Part shown: positions 45,962 to 53,207 of the stretch, in pieces
Layout of the letters: every line of letters begins with the position of its first letter
How positions within the stretch are numbered: position 1 is the stretch's first letter
Source of the DNA: Candidatus Pelagibacter sp.
Lineage (GTDB): Bacteria; Pseudomonadota; Alphaproteobacteria; Pelagibacterales; Pelagibacteraceae
Assembly (NCBI GenBank): GCA_028100865.1
Contig: JAOHJV010000002.1
Location: 1-61,182 of the forward strand
Direction of reading: 5' to 3'
DNA: 61,182 bases
Made by a program: the position numbers and the translations under genes
Notes under the pieces: model-generated
The model's database searches: none
What the model was told of the DNA's origin: nothing
Seen by the model: only the letters and a program-made list of their open reading frames with translations

Positions 45962-46659
45962 TTTAATTGATTAAGTTCTTCATAAACACTATTTTCTAAA
46001 ATTTTAATAAATTCTTCTTTTGTGAGTCCTGCTCTTATAGGTTTTAATATTGAAATAGTTATTACTTTATTGCTAATTTTTAAGCCTTTTTTTGGCCAAA
46101 CATAACCTGAATTAATGGCAACTGGCTGACAAGAAGTCTTCAGTTCTTCATATATTCTAGACGCACCTTTTTTAAAAGGAGGTCTTTCATCTGGTAAAAC
46201 TCTTGTTCCTTGAGGGAAGATTATTAATGGTCTATTTGAATCATTAATCATTTTTGAGATATCTTCAAAAAATCCCAAGTTATCTTTGGTCACTTTGTTT
46301 CTCTTAATTGATATTGAGCCAATTTTTTTTAAATACCAACCAAAAATTGGAATTAAAAGTAACTCCTTTTTTAAAATAAAAACGGGTGAATTAAAAATAG
46401 TTTGAAGATAAAAAGTTTCGAACATCGATTGATGAGATGCAGCAATAAAAAACTTCTCATTATTTATAATATTTTCTTTACCTTTGATTATTATTTTTGT
46501 TGATAAAAAAAACTTTAGACAAAAACTTGTCCAATAACCCATTAATTTACCCCCTAATAAAACAACTTTTTGAGGTAAAAAAAATGCAGGAAGAAAAATT
46601 AAAGAAATAATTATTATTCCACTAAAGAAAAAAATTGAAAAAATAGTGTTTTTAATCAT
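45958..46659 (-). CDS. plsC: 1-acyl-sn-glycerol-3-phosphate acyltransferase
   Basis: A 233-residue membrane-associated acyltransferase. An N-terminal hydrophobic segment is followed by the catalytic HX4D-type motif as 'AASHQSMFETFYL' (HQSMFE, with Glu replacing Asp), 'GSISIKRN' and the substrate-binding 'IIFPQGTRVLPDERPPFKKG'. It converts lysophosphatidate to phosphatidate in phospholipid synthesis. The Glu in the HX4D/E box is seen in a subset of the family. It lies 12 bases after lysA ends. Confidence 0.88.
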   Translation of the reverse strand: MIKNTIFSIFFFSGIIIISLIFLPAFFLPQKVVLLGGKLMGYWTSFCLKFFLSTKIIIKGKENIINNEKFFIAASHQSMFETFYLQTIFNSPVFILKKELLLIPIFGWYLKKIGSISIKRNKVTKDNLGFFEDISKMINDSNRPLIIFPQGTRVLPDERPPFKKGASRIYEELKTSCQPVAINSGYVWPKKGLKISNKVITISILKPIRAGLTKEEFIKILENSVYEELNQLN

Positions 46660-46671
46660 TTTTATCAGAAG

Positions 46672-47886
46672 TTAGACTATATCAGTAAGCTTCTGTCTTT
46701 TATTGATTACTTTAATTTTAGAGTTTTTAATTAGTATTTCTATTGGTTTTGGTCTCACGTTATAATTTGAACTGAGTGACATCCCATATGCTCCAACATC
46801 GCAAATCACAATTAAGTCTTTTTCAAATAATTTTTGAAAATTATTTATAGTTAAGAATTTATCAGTACTTTCACAGATTGGACCAACAAATTCATATGTT
46901 TTCTTAACTTTTTTTCCAATCTTTATGGCCGGCATTATTCTATGCTTTGAATTATACAGTGCGGGTCTCATCAAGTCGTTCATTGCAACATCTAGTATTA
47001 TAAAATTTTTTTTATGACCTTCTTTAATATAAGTAACTCTAGAAATTAACGTCCCAATATTTCCGACAATAGATCGACCAGGTTCAAAAATTATTTTAGA
47101 ATTATGATTTTTCAAAAATCTTTTAATATTTTCAGAATAATTTTTTAAATTAAGCATTTTCTTGTTATTTTTATAATCAATTCCCATTCCTCCACCAAGA
47201 TCGATATATTCAAAAGAGTAATTAGCCTTTTTTATAATTTTATTTAATGCCTTAAGCATATTTTCATAAGGTTTAACATCGAGTATTTGACTGCCTATAT
47301 GAACACTTAAACATTTTAAATTTAAATTTTTAGATTTTTTAATATATTTAGTTAGCTCTAAAAAATCTTTTTCACCAATACCAAATTTATTTTCTTTTTT
47401 ACCAGTAGAAATTTGACTCAAAGTTTGAGCATCTACATTTGGATTAAATCTAATACCAACATCAACATTTTTTTTATTTTTTTTTGCAATTCTCTCTATT
47501 TCCAAAATTTCACTTTTTGACTCAGCATTAATTAAAAGTATTTTTTTATTAACAGCAAAATTAATTTCTTCAGAAGTTTTACCTACACCAGAAAAAACAA
47601 TTTTATTAGGTTTAATGCCAGCTTTAAGTGCTTTCATTAACTCACCTAAAGATACAACATCAGCGCCAAGACCAAATTTTGCAATTTCTTTAATTAAATT
47701 TACATTTGTATTTGATTTAATTGCAAAACAAATTAGAGGTGAAAACGATTTAAAATTTTTTTTGAAATTATCAATATTTTTTTTTAATTGATTATAAGAA
47801 TAACAATAAGCAGGGGTATCAAATTTTTTAGCAATATTTTGTACTGTTACTTTATCAATTGTTAATTTTTTTTTGATGTATTTCAT
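46672..47886 (-). CDS. lysA: Diaminopimelate decarboxylase
   Basis: A 404-residue PLP enzyme of fold type III, the last step of lysine synthesis. The PLP lysine is in 'SPLICFAIKSNTNVNLIKEI' near residue 58. 'GGGMGIDY' binds phosphate, 'FEPGRSIVGNIG' is also conserved, and 'GPICESTD' contains the partner-subunit cysteine. It overlaps the tiny lptM gene by one base, giving the argH-lptM-lysA order widespread in proteobacteria. dapB of the same pathway is at 1.9 kb. Confidence 0.96.
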   Translation of the reverse strand: MKYIKKKLTIDKVTVQNIAKKFDTPAYCYSYNQLKKNIDNFKKNFKSFSPLICFAIKSNTNVNLIKEIAKFGLGADVVSLGELMKALKAGIKPNKIVFSGVGKTSEEINFAVNKKILLINAESKSEILEIERIAKKNKKNVDVGIRFNPNVDAQTLSQISTGKKENKFGIGEKDFLELTKYIKKSKNLNLKCLSVHIGSQILDVKPYENMLKALNKIIKKANYSFEYIDLGGGMGIDYKNNKKMLNLKNYSENIKRFLKNHNSKIIFEPGRSIVGNIGTLISRVTYIKEGHKKNFIILDVAMNDLMRPALYNSKHRIMPAIKIGKKVKKTYEFVGPICESTDKFLTINNFQKLFEKDLIVICDVGAYGMSLSSNYNVRPKPIEILIKNSKIKVINKRQKLTDIV

Positions 47887-48017
47887 TAAGCTTTATTAGT
47901 AAGGATTATTATCTTTTCAACTTTTTTGTCCGGGTCTTCGTACGTGGGGTCTCCTTTTTTCCCACAAGAAGCTAGCAAACAACAAATCAGAAAAATAAAG
48001 CTAATTTTTTTAATCAT
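47886..48017 (-). CDS. lptM: LptM-like small lipoprotein (43 residues)
   Basis: The minus-strand ATG at 48015-48017 overlaps the argH stop (ATGA), and the TAA at 47886-47888 overlaps the lysA start. The product has a basic start, a hydrophobic signal stretch and the lipobox 'CLLASCGKKGDP'. The cysteine followed by 'GxKGP/DP' is the signature of LptM (YifL), which binds the LPS assembly pore LptD-LptE in E. coli. Its position between argH and lysA is the conserved one, which makes the call firm despite the length. It would be acylated by Lnt, encoded at 21.6 kb. Confidence 0.85.
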   Translation of the reverse strand: MIKKISFIFLICCLLASCGKKGDPTYEDPDKKVEKIIILTNKA

Positions 48018-49405
48018 TTTTGTTTCTTATATTTCATTATCATTTTTTTGATATTATCAAAAGCGGTTCCTCCATAAGATTTTTTAGAATTTACAGAATT
48101 CCTTAAATCAAACACTTTTAAAACTTCGTTAGTTAATTTTGGTTCAATTTTTTTTAATTCTTCTAAGCTTAATTCATCAAGTTTCTTTTTCTTTTTTTCA
48201 GCTAAATTAACAACCGCAGCTGTTTTTTGATAAGCTTTTCTAAAAGACATAGAATGATTTTTGACAAGATAGTCTGCCAAATCTGTTGCAGTAATATATC
48301 CATAATTTGCAAGCTCAATCATTTTTTTTTTGTTAGGGCTAGAATTTTTTAATACTTCATCAAAAATTTTAAGACAGTTGATCAAAGTATCATTAGATTT
48401 AAATACAATTTCTTTGTCTTCCTGAAGGTCTTTGAAGTAAGATAGTGGAAGACCTTTTAAAATCGTAAGCATTGAAAATAAATTTCCATAACTACTTCCA
48501 GATTTTCCTCTCAAATATTCTAATAAATCAGGGTTTTTCTTTTGAGGCATTATTGATGACCCAGTTACAATTTTGTCTGAGAGGTTGATTAAGCTGAAAC
48601 CATCTGAACTCCAGATAATAAGTTCTTCTGCAATTCTTGATATATGCATTGAACAAACAGAGACACTATATAAAAAGTCTAAAACAAAATCTCTATCAGA
48701 GACAGTATCAATTGAATTGTTTGTTGGTTTTTTAAATCCAAGTTTTTTACTAGTATAATTTCTATCTATATTAAAAGAAGTTCCAGTGAGCGCAGCTACT
48801 CCCAAAGGATTTTCATCTAAAATATCTAAATTGTTTGTGAATCTTTTTTTGTCTCTATTAAACATTTCAACATAAGCCATTAAATAATGAGCAAAAGAAA
48901 TAGCTTGTGCATTTTTAAGATGTGTAAAACCAGGCATAATGGTATCTATATTTTTTTCTGCCAATTTTAATGTGCTTTTAATAACTTTATCTAAATTAAG
49001 GTTAATCTCTTTGGTTGAAGATCTTATCCAAATTTTAAAGTCTGTAATTACCTGATCGTTTCTAGATCTTGCTGTGTGAACATAGCCCGCTTCTTCCCCA
49101 ATTATTTGAAAAAGTCTTTTTTCTATATTCATATGAATATCTTCATATTTTTTGTTGAACTCAAATTTTTTATTAGAAATTTCCTTTTCTATCTTTGTAA
49201 GACCATAGATAATTTTATTTTTAATTTTGAAAGATATTATTTTTTGTTTAAACAGCATCTCAACATGAGCAATAGATCCCTGAATATCTTCTTTATAAAG
49301 TCGTTTATCAATATCAATTGAGTTACCAACTTTTTGGAATAAAGATGATACATTTTTTTTTATACGGGTGTTCCATATTGCTTGGTTGTTTTTATTTTTT
49401 GCCAT
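48014..49405 (-). CDS. argH: Argininosuccinate lyase
   Basis: A 463-residue fumarase-fold enzyme splitting argininosuccinate into arginine and fumarate. Diagnostic segments are 'HMNIEKRLFQIIGEEAGYVHTARSRNDQV' across about residues 85-113, 'MPGFTHLKNAQAISFAHYL' and the signature loop 'GSSIMPQKKNPDLLEYLRGK'. It is divergent from tlpA with 24 bases between starts, and overlaps lptM by 4 bases. The tlpA/argH-lptM-lysA set is typical of alphaproteobacteria. Confidence 0.96.
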   Translation of the reverse strand: MAKNKNNQAIWNTRIKKNVSSLFQKVGNSIDIDKRLYKEDIQGSIAHVEMLFKQKIISFKIKNKIIYGLTKIEKEISNKKFEFNKKYEDIHMNIEKRLFQIIGEEAGYVHTARSRNDQVITDFKIWIRSSTKEINLNLDKVIKSTLKLAEKNIDTIMPGFTHLKNAQAISFAHYLMAYVEMFNRDKKRFTNNLDILDENPLGVAALTGTSFNIDRNYTSKKLGFKKPTNNSIDTVSDRDFVLDFLYSVSVCSMHISRIAEELIIWSSDGFSLINLSDKIVTGSSIMPQKKNPDLLEYLRGKSGSSYGNLFSMLTILKGLPLSYFKDLQEDKEIVFKSNDTLINCLKIFDEVLKNSSPNKKKMIELANYGYITATDLADYLVKNHSMSFRKAYQKTAAVVNLAEKKKKKLDELSLEELKKIEPKLTNEVLKVFDLRNSVNSKKSYGGTAFDNIKKMIMKYKKQK

Positions 49406-49429
49406 GATATTTAATTATAACTATTTAAC

Positions 49430-49939
49430 ATGAGATTTTTAATATTATTTATTTTTTTGACAACCAATGTCTTTGCTAATGATGTATCTGAAATAAAAAA
49501 TATTGTCATTCATAAAGACCTAAAAGTCTACGATAATGTAATCTTTTTGGATAAAAATGATAAAAAAATTAATATCAAAGAATTTAATGGAAATTTACTT
49601 TTATTAAATTTCTGGGCAACCTGGTGCGCGCCATGTAAAGAGGAGATGCCATCATTAGATAGACTTCAAGTAAATCAAAATTTGAGTAATTTAAAAATTT
49701 TTGCGATCAATATATCACAAGAAAGTAAAAAAAAGGTTGATAGTTTTTTTGAAGATTTGAATATTGAAAACTTTGACCCATATTTTGATGCACCAACAAC
49801 TCTAGCAAAAACATTTTCTTTACGTGGAGTTCCGACTTCAATTCTTATAGATAAAGATGGAAAAGAATTTGCAAGAATTATGGGCTCAATAGATTTTAAT
49901 GATAAAATATTTATAAATTGGTTAAAAACTTACAATTAG
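49430..49939 (+). CDS. tlpA: TlpA-like periplasmic thiol:disulfide oxidoreductase
   Basis: A 169-residue exported thioredoxin-fold protein with a signal peptide of about 16 residues ('FLILFIFLTTNVFAN'). The redox motif is 'FWATWCAPCKEEMPSLDRL' (CxxC) and the cis-proline lies in 'RGVPTSILIDKDGKEF'. TlpA-type proteins keep periplasmic cysteines reduced, for example in cytochrome oxidase assembly. It is divergent from argH. Its stop shares 4 bases with the converging HIG1 gene. Confidence 0.88.
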   Translation: MRFLILFIFLTTNVFANDVSEIKNIVIHKDLKVYDNVIFLDKNDKKINIKEFNGNLLLLNFWATWCAPCKEEMPSLDRLQVNQNLSNLKIFAINISQESKKKVDSFFEDLNIENFDPYFDAPTTLAKTFSLRGVPTSILIDKDGKEFARIMGSIDFNDKIFINWLKTYN

Positions 49940-50139
49940 TTCTTAAAAAAATAAGCAAATCCAATCAGAACTAGTATTGCTATAAATTGAAGGAGAACTC
50001 TTAGTTGCATTAATTTATTTGAATATTTTTTGCTAACCTCTCCTCCTTTAAAAAGAGTCCCAATGCCTAAAATTAAAACAATTCCTACTGCTAACAAAAG
50101 AACTATAGAAAGGATTTTAACAAATATTCCTGAAATCAT
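49936..50139 (-). CDS. HIG1-domain twin-transmembrane protein
   Basis: A 67-residue protein with two membrane helices (about 7-29 and 45-64). The loop between them has 'GEVSKKYSNKLMQLRVLLQF', the HIG1 signature 'N+LM..R+..Q'. HIG1 proteins in mitochondria (Rcf1) and alphaproteobacteria associate with cytochrome c oxidase and respiratory supercomplexes. A respiratory role is likely, not shown. It is a single gene, divergent from the esterase over 50 bases. Confidence 0.85.
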   Translation of the reverse strand: MISGIFVKILSIVLLLAVGIVLILGIGTLFKGGEVSKKYSNKLMQLRVLLQFIAILVLIGFAYFFKN

Positions 50140-50189
50140 GTAAATACTGTAGATTGTTTTAGAAAAATAAAAACCATAATTAATTAACT

Positions 50190-50840
50190 ATGACATTTTG
50201 CCTAGATTCAATAATAATTAAGCCTGAAGAAGCAAAAGAAATAAAGCATGCTATTATTTTGCTTCATGGATATGGTGGTGATGGGAAAGATATAAGTATG
50301 TTAACCTTAAACTGGAAAAGGCATATGCCAAATACAGTTTTTATTTGTCCTAATGGACATGAGACTTGCCCTATAAATCCATCAGGATTTCAATGGTTTG
50401 ATCTTACCAAAGATGATACTGATTATATACTTGATCAATCAATTAAGGCTGAGGAAAAAATTAAATTATTTATTAATGAGATCAAACAAGAATTTAATCT
50501 AAAAAATAATCAGATATGTTTATCAGGTTTTAGCCAAGGTTGTATGATGTCATTAAATGTCGGATTAACATCTGAAGAAAAATTTTCATGTATTGTGGGA
50601 TTTTCTGGAAAAATAATAAATCAAAATAATTTAAAAAAAAGAATTAAAAATTCTACTGATACTTTATTGATTCATGGTGATGCAGATCAAGTTGTACCTT
50701 CAACATATCTTTTAGAAGCAAAAGATTTTTTAATTAGAAACAATGTTGATGTTGAAACACTTTTGATAAAAAATTGTGACCATCATATTCCTGTGGAAGC
50801 TTCAAGTACAGCTCTTAATTATATTTTAAAAAAAAATTAA
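50190..50840 (+). CDS. Alpha/beta-hydrolase, carboxylesterase/phospholipase family
   Basis: A 216-residue serine hydrolase of the YpfH/acyl-protein-thioesterase group. The oxyanion region is 'IILLHGYGGDGKDI', the nucleophile elbow 'LSGFSQGCMMSLN', the acid 'LLIHGDADQVVP' and the histidine in 'KNCDHHIPVEA'. There is no signal peptide, so it is cytosolic. The substrate is unknown; the family hydrolyses short esters, lysophospholipids or acyl thioesters. It starts its own short unit, with an HNH nuclease gene 48 bases downstream. Confidence 0.87.
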   Translation: MTFCLDSIIIKPEEAKEIKHAIILLHGYGGDGKDISMLTLNWKRHMPNTVFICPNGHETCPINPSGFQWFDLTKDDTDYILDQSIKAEEKIKLFINEIKQEFNLKNNQICLSGFSQGCMMSLNVGLTSEEKFSCIVGFSGKIINQNNLKKRIKNSTDTLLIHGDADQVVPSTYLLEAKDFLIRNNVDVETLLIKNCDHHIPVEASSTALNYILKKN

Positions 50841-50887
50841 CATTCCTTATTATTGATAAAATTGTTTAAGTAAGTTAAAAACACTTT

Positions 50888-51457
50888 ATGAATAATTTTA
50901 TTGAACAAAATGTTTCATTAGAAAAGTGTCCAGCGTTAGTTCTTAATGCCGATTATAGACCATTAAGCTATTATCCTTTATCTTTATGGTCATGGCAGGA
51001 TACGGTAAAATCAGTTTTTTTAGATAGAGTTATAATTGTAAGTAATTATGACAGAGTTATAAGAAGTCCCTCTTTTGATATGCAATTACCAAGTGTTATT
51101 GCATTGAAAGATTATATAATTCCACAAACAAGGCCTAGCTTTACAAGATTTAATGTTTTTTTGAGAGACAAGTTTTCTTGCCAATATTGTGGAAGTGGTG
51201 AGGAACTAACTTTTGATCATTTGTTGCCTAGATCAAAAGGTGGTGAAACTAATTGGGATAATGTTGTGACGGCATGCTCTTCGTGCAATGTTAAAAAAGG
51301 TGGTAAATTATTAAAAAACTCAGATATGAAGCTGAATCAATATCCTTATCGTCCCTCAACTGAAGACCTGCATAAAAATGGTAAAAATTTTCCACCTAAT
51401 TATTTACATAAAAGCTGGATGGATTATTTATACTGGGATGTTGAGTTAGAAGCCTAG
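50888..51457 (+). CDS. HNH endonuclease family protein
   Basis: A 189-residue protein. The HNH fold has two zinc CxxC pairs, 'FSCQYCGSGEELTFDHLLPRS' (residues about 112-132, with the catalytic DH) and 'TACSSCNVKKGG'. The N-terminal part, 'PALVLNADYRPLSYYPLSLWSWQDTVKSVF' near 15-44, is typical of a large, conserved alphaproteobacterial group of chromosomal HNH proteins whose biological role is not defined. Repair or RNA/DNA processing has been suggested by context only. Nothing here suggests an intron or mobile element. Its stop overlaps that of coq7. Confidence 0.88.
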   Translation: MNNFIEQNVSLEKCPALVLNADYRPLSYYPLSLWSWQDTVKSVFLDRVIIVSNYDRVIRSPSFDMQLPSVIALKDYIIPQTRPSFTRFNVFLRDKFSCQYCGSGEELTFDHLLPRSKGGETNWDNVVTACSSCNVKKGGKLLKNSDMKLNQYPYRPSTEDLHKNGKNFPPNYLHKSWMDYLYWDVELEA

Positions 51458-51987
51458 ATTTTTTCAGAAATATTTATTGCAATTTTTGAACCTGTCTTAA
51501 TAATTTTGTCTAATAAAAAGTAAGGACCTTTTTTTGTGGCACCTTCATCGTAAGCTATATCTTTATGATTTATCTCATCTTGTCTAAATTTTGTAATCTT
51601 CTTTTTTAAGTCTTTTTCGCTAATATCAAGTTGATTAATTTGATTTAAATAATGTTTATCTATAACCTCTTCGACAGAAGCAGTGCACAGCATAGCAGCT
51701 TTTTTTCCCAATAATGTAGAGCCGAACCCTAAGCCAACACCTAATAAATCCCATAATGGTAAAAATTTTGTTGGTTGAATATTTCTTTTTTTAATTTCAT
51801 TTTCAAAAAATTCACAATGTTCCTTTTCATGCTCTTTCATATCTTCAATAGTTTTTTTAAGATTTTCATCTTTTACAAAAGTATTTAAAGCTAATAGTTG
51901 TCCTTCATAAATCTTGATAGCTCCTCGCTCTCCAGCGTGGTCAACTCTTATAAATTCTTCAACTTTTTTTTTATTAATATTTGTCAT
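51454..51987 (-). CDS. coq7: Ubiquinone hydroxylase Coq7
   Basis: The start is taken as ATG 51987 ('TNINKKKVEEFIRVDHAGERG'); an upstream ATG at 52011 would run further into dsbB. The 177-residue di-iron hydroxylase has ligand motifs 'DHAGERGAIKIYEGQLLAL', 'MKEHEKEHCEFFE', 'ASVEEVIDKHY' and 'DEINHKDIAYDEGA'. It hydroxylates demethoxyubiquinol in ubiquinone synthesis, alongside ubiE and ubiB near 40 kb. It overlaps dsbB by 14 bases in the operon yqaA-dsbB-coq7. Confidence 0.94.
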   Translation of the reverse strand: MTNINKKKVEEFIRVDHAGERGAIKIYEGQLLALNTFVKDENLKKTIEDMKEHEKEHCEFFENEIKKRNIQPTKFLPLWDLLGVGLGFGSTLLGKKAAMLCTASVEEVIDKHYLNQINQLDISEKDLKKKITKFRQDEINHKDIAYDEGATKKGPYFLLDKIIKTGSKIAINISEKI

Positions 51988-52456
51988 AATTAAAATAAAT
52001 TTTTCCAGCACTAAATGTAATTAGTATAGATATTAAAATATTATAGCTTGTAAGTGATAATCCAAACATTTTAAATGTTACATCTTTGCAGCTAACACTT
52101 TTTTCTTGTAATTGCTTTAAAATTTCTTCTTTTGACAATAAATTTGATCCACTTTTTAGGTCACAAACCAACGACTCTTGAATCAAACCTTGCTCAATAC
52201 CTAAGTGATATAGCGATAATGCAGTGCCAAATAAAAATATAATTATTAGAAAAAGTATAAAAAATTTTTCAAATTCAATAAATTTATAATTTAGTAAAAT
52301 TACTATTATTGCTAAAAAATATGGAATTCTTTCTAATATACAAAGATTACAAGGTTGATGACCAAGAATATATTCTATAAAGAATGCGGATATTAAAGCA
52401 ATAATACTGATTAAAAGAATAAGCTTTATTAATAAATTTTTATTGTTTTTAACCAT
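51974..52456 (-). CDS. dsbB: Disulfide bond formation protein DsbB
   Basis: A 160-residue inner-membrane quinone reductase with four membrane helices. The first periplasmic cysteine pair is in 'LGHQPCNLCILERIPY'. The second pair lies in the next loop ('SLVCDLKSG' and 'KSVSCKDVTF'). It reoxidises DsbA and passes electrons to ubiquinone. It is flanked by coq7 and a DedA-type gene with short overlaps on both sides. No dsbA is in the window. Confidence 0.9.
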   Translation of the reverse strand: MVKNNKNLLIKLILLISIIALISAFFIEYILGHQPCNLCILERIPYFLAIIVILLNYKFIEFEKFFILFLIIIFLFGTALSLYHLGIEQGLIQESLVCDLKSGSNLLSKEEILKQLQEKSVSCKDVTFKMFGLSLTSYNILISILITFSAGKIYFNYDKY

Positions 52457-53054
52457 TAAATTTTAAAACTAAATATACAAATACGAATATTATAACTATA
52501 AAAATTCCTATAGCAGTAAACCATTTTGATCCATGTTTGTTCATATATTCAGTAAATAATTCTCCAAATTTATAGGATAAAAATGCAACAATAAAAAATC
52601 TAAGGCTTCTTGAAATTAAACTAACAATTATAAAAACTGGCAGATTGAAAGTAATTAAGCCACTTGCTATAGTGAAGGCTTTATAGGGCAAAGGTGTGAA
52701 GCCTGCTAAAAAAAGTATACTTAACCAAGCAATAAAGCCACTTCCCTCTGACATATTTAGTTTTAAATTTTTAACCTTATCTTCATAATTATAAAATTCG
52801 ATAACATACATTGCAAAATCAGAAAATAGGTAGCCAATTAAATATCCTAAAATACCTCCTAAAACTGAAAATATAGATGCTATTAAAAATATTTTAATAA
52901 ACTCTTTTTTTTTAGCAATTACCATTGGAATGATCATTGCATCTGGGGGTATTGGAAAAAATGAACTTTCGATAAATGATACAAGACCTAAATAGAAATT
53001 TGAACTTTTATGTGCAGCTAGATTTAAACATTTTTTGTAAAGTGTTTGAAACAT
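52449..53054 (-). CDS. DedA/YqaA-type membrane protein (SNARE-associated Golgi domain)
   Basis: A 201-residue protein with about five hydrophobic segments. 'SFIESSFFPIPPDAMIIPMVIAKKKEF' (about residues 27-53) and 'FLAGFTPLPYKAFTIASGLITFNLPVFI' near 115-142 carry the conserved prolines, glutamate and arginine pattern of the YqaA/DedA family. Members are linked to lipid scrambling and membrane homeostasis. It overlaps dsbB by 8 bases. It is the first gene of the yqaA-dsbB-coq7 operon, with a 61-base gap to the divergent tRNA-Leu. Confidence 0.88.
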   Translation of the reverse strand: MFQTLYKKCLNLAAHKSSNFYLGLVSFIESSFFPIPPDAMIIPMVIAKKKEFIKIFLIASIFSVLGGILGYLIGYLFSDFAMYVIEFYNYEDKVKNLKLNMSEGSGFIAWLSILFLAGFTPLPYKAFTIASGLITFNLPVFIIVSLISRSLRFFIVAFLSYKFGELFTEYMNKHGSKWFTAIGIFIVIIFVFVYLVLKFNG

Positions 53055-53115
53055 TTTTTGGTTTTAATATAAATTTAGTTCTTATACTATTTAAATATAA
53101 TTAATTAAATATAAG

Positions 53116-53200
53116 GGGCGAATGGCGGAACTGGTAGACGCGCACGACTCAAAATCGTGTTTCGCAAGAAGTGAGAGTTCGATTCTCTCTTCGCCCACCA
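53116..53200 (+). tRNA. tRNA-Leu (anticodon CAA)
   Basis: The acceptor stem GGGCGAA (53116-53122) pairs with TTCGCCC (53190-53196), followed by discriminator A and an encoded CCA (53198-53200). The anticodon stem-loop CACGA-CTCAAAA-TCGTG gives CAA, reading UUG. The long variable arm typical of leucine tRNA and the T-arm GAGAGTTCGATTCTCTC are clear. MiaB, encoded at 18.8 kb, is expected to modify A37. The next coding gene starts 7 bases downstream. Confidence 0.97.
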
Positions 53201-53207
53201 TAAAAAT

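Noticed and set aside
50888..51457. HNH nuclease as part of a mobile intron, phage or toxin-antitoxin system
   Set aside because: It is a chromosomal HNH family with ordinary neighbours, base composition and a shared-stop gene junction; there are no mobile-element signs.
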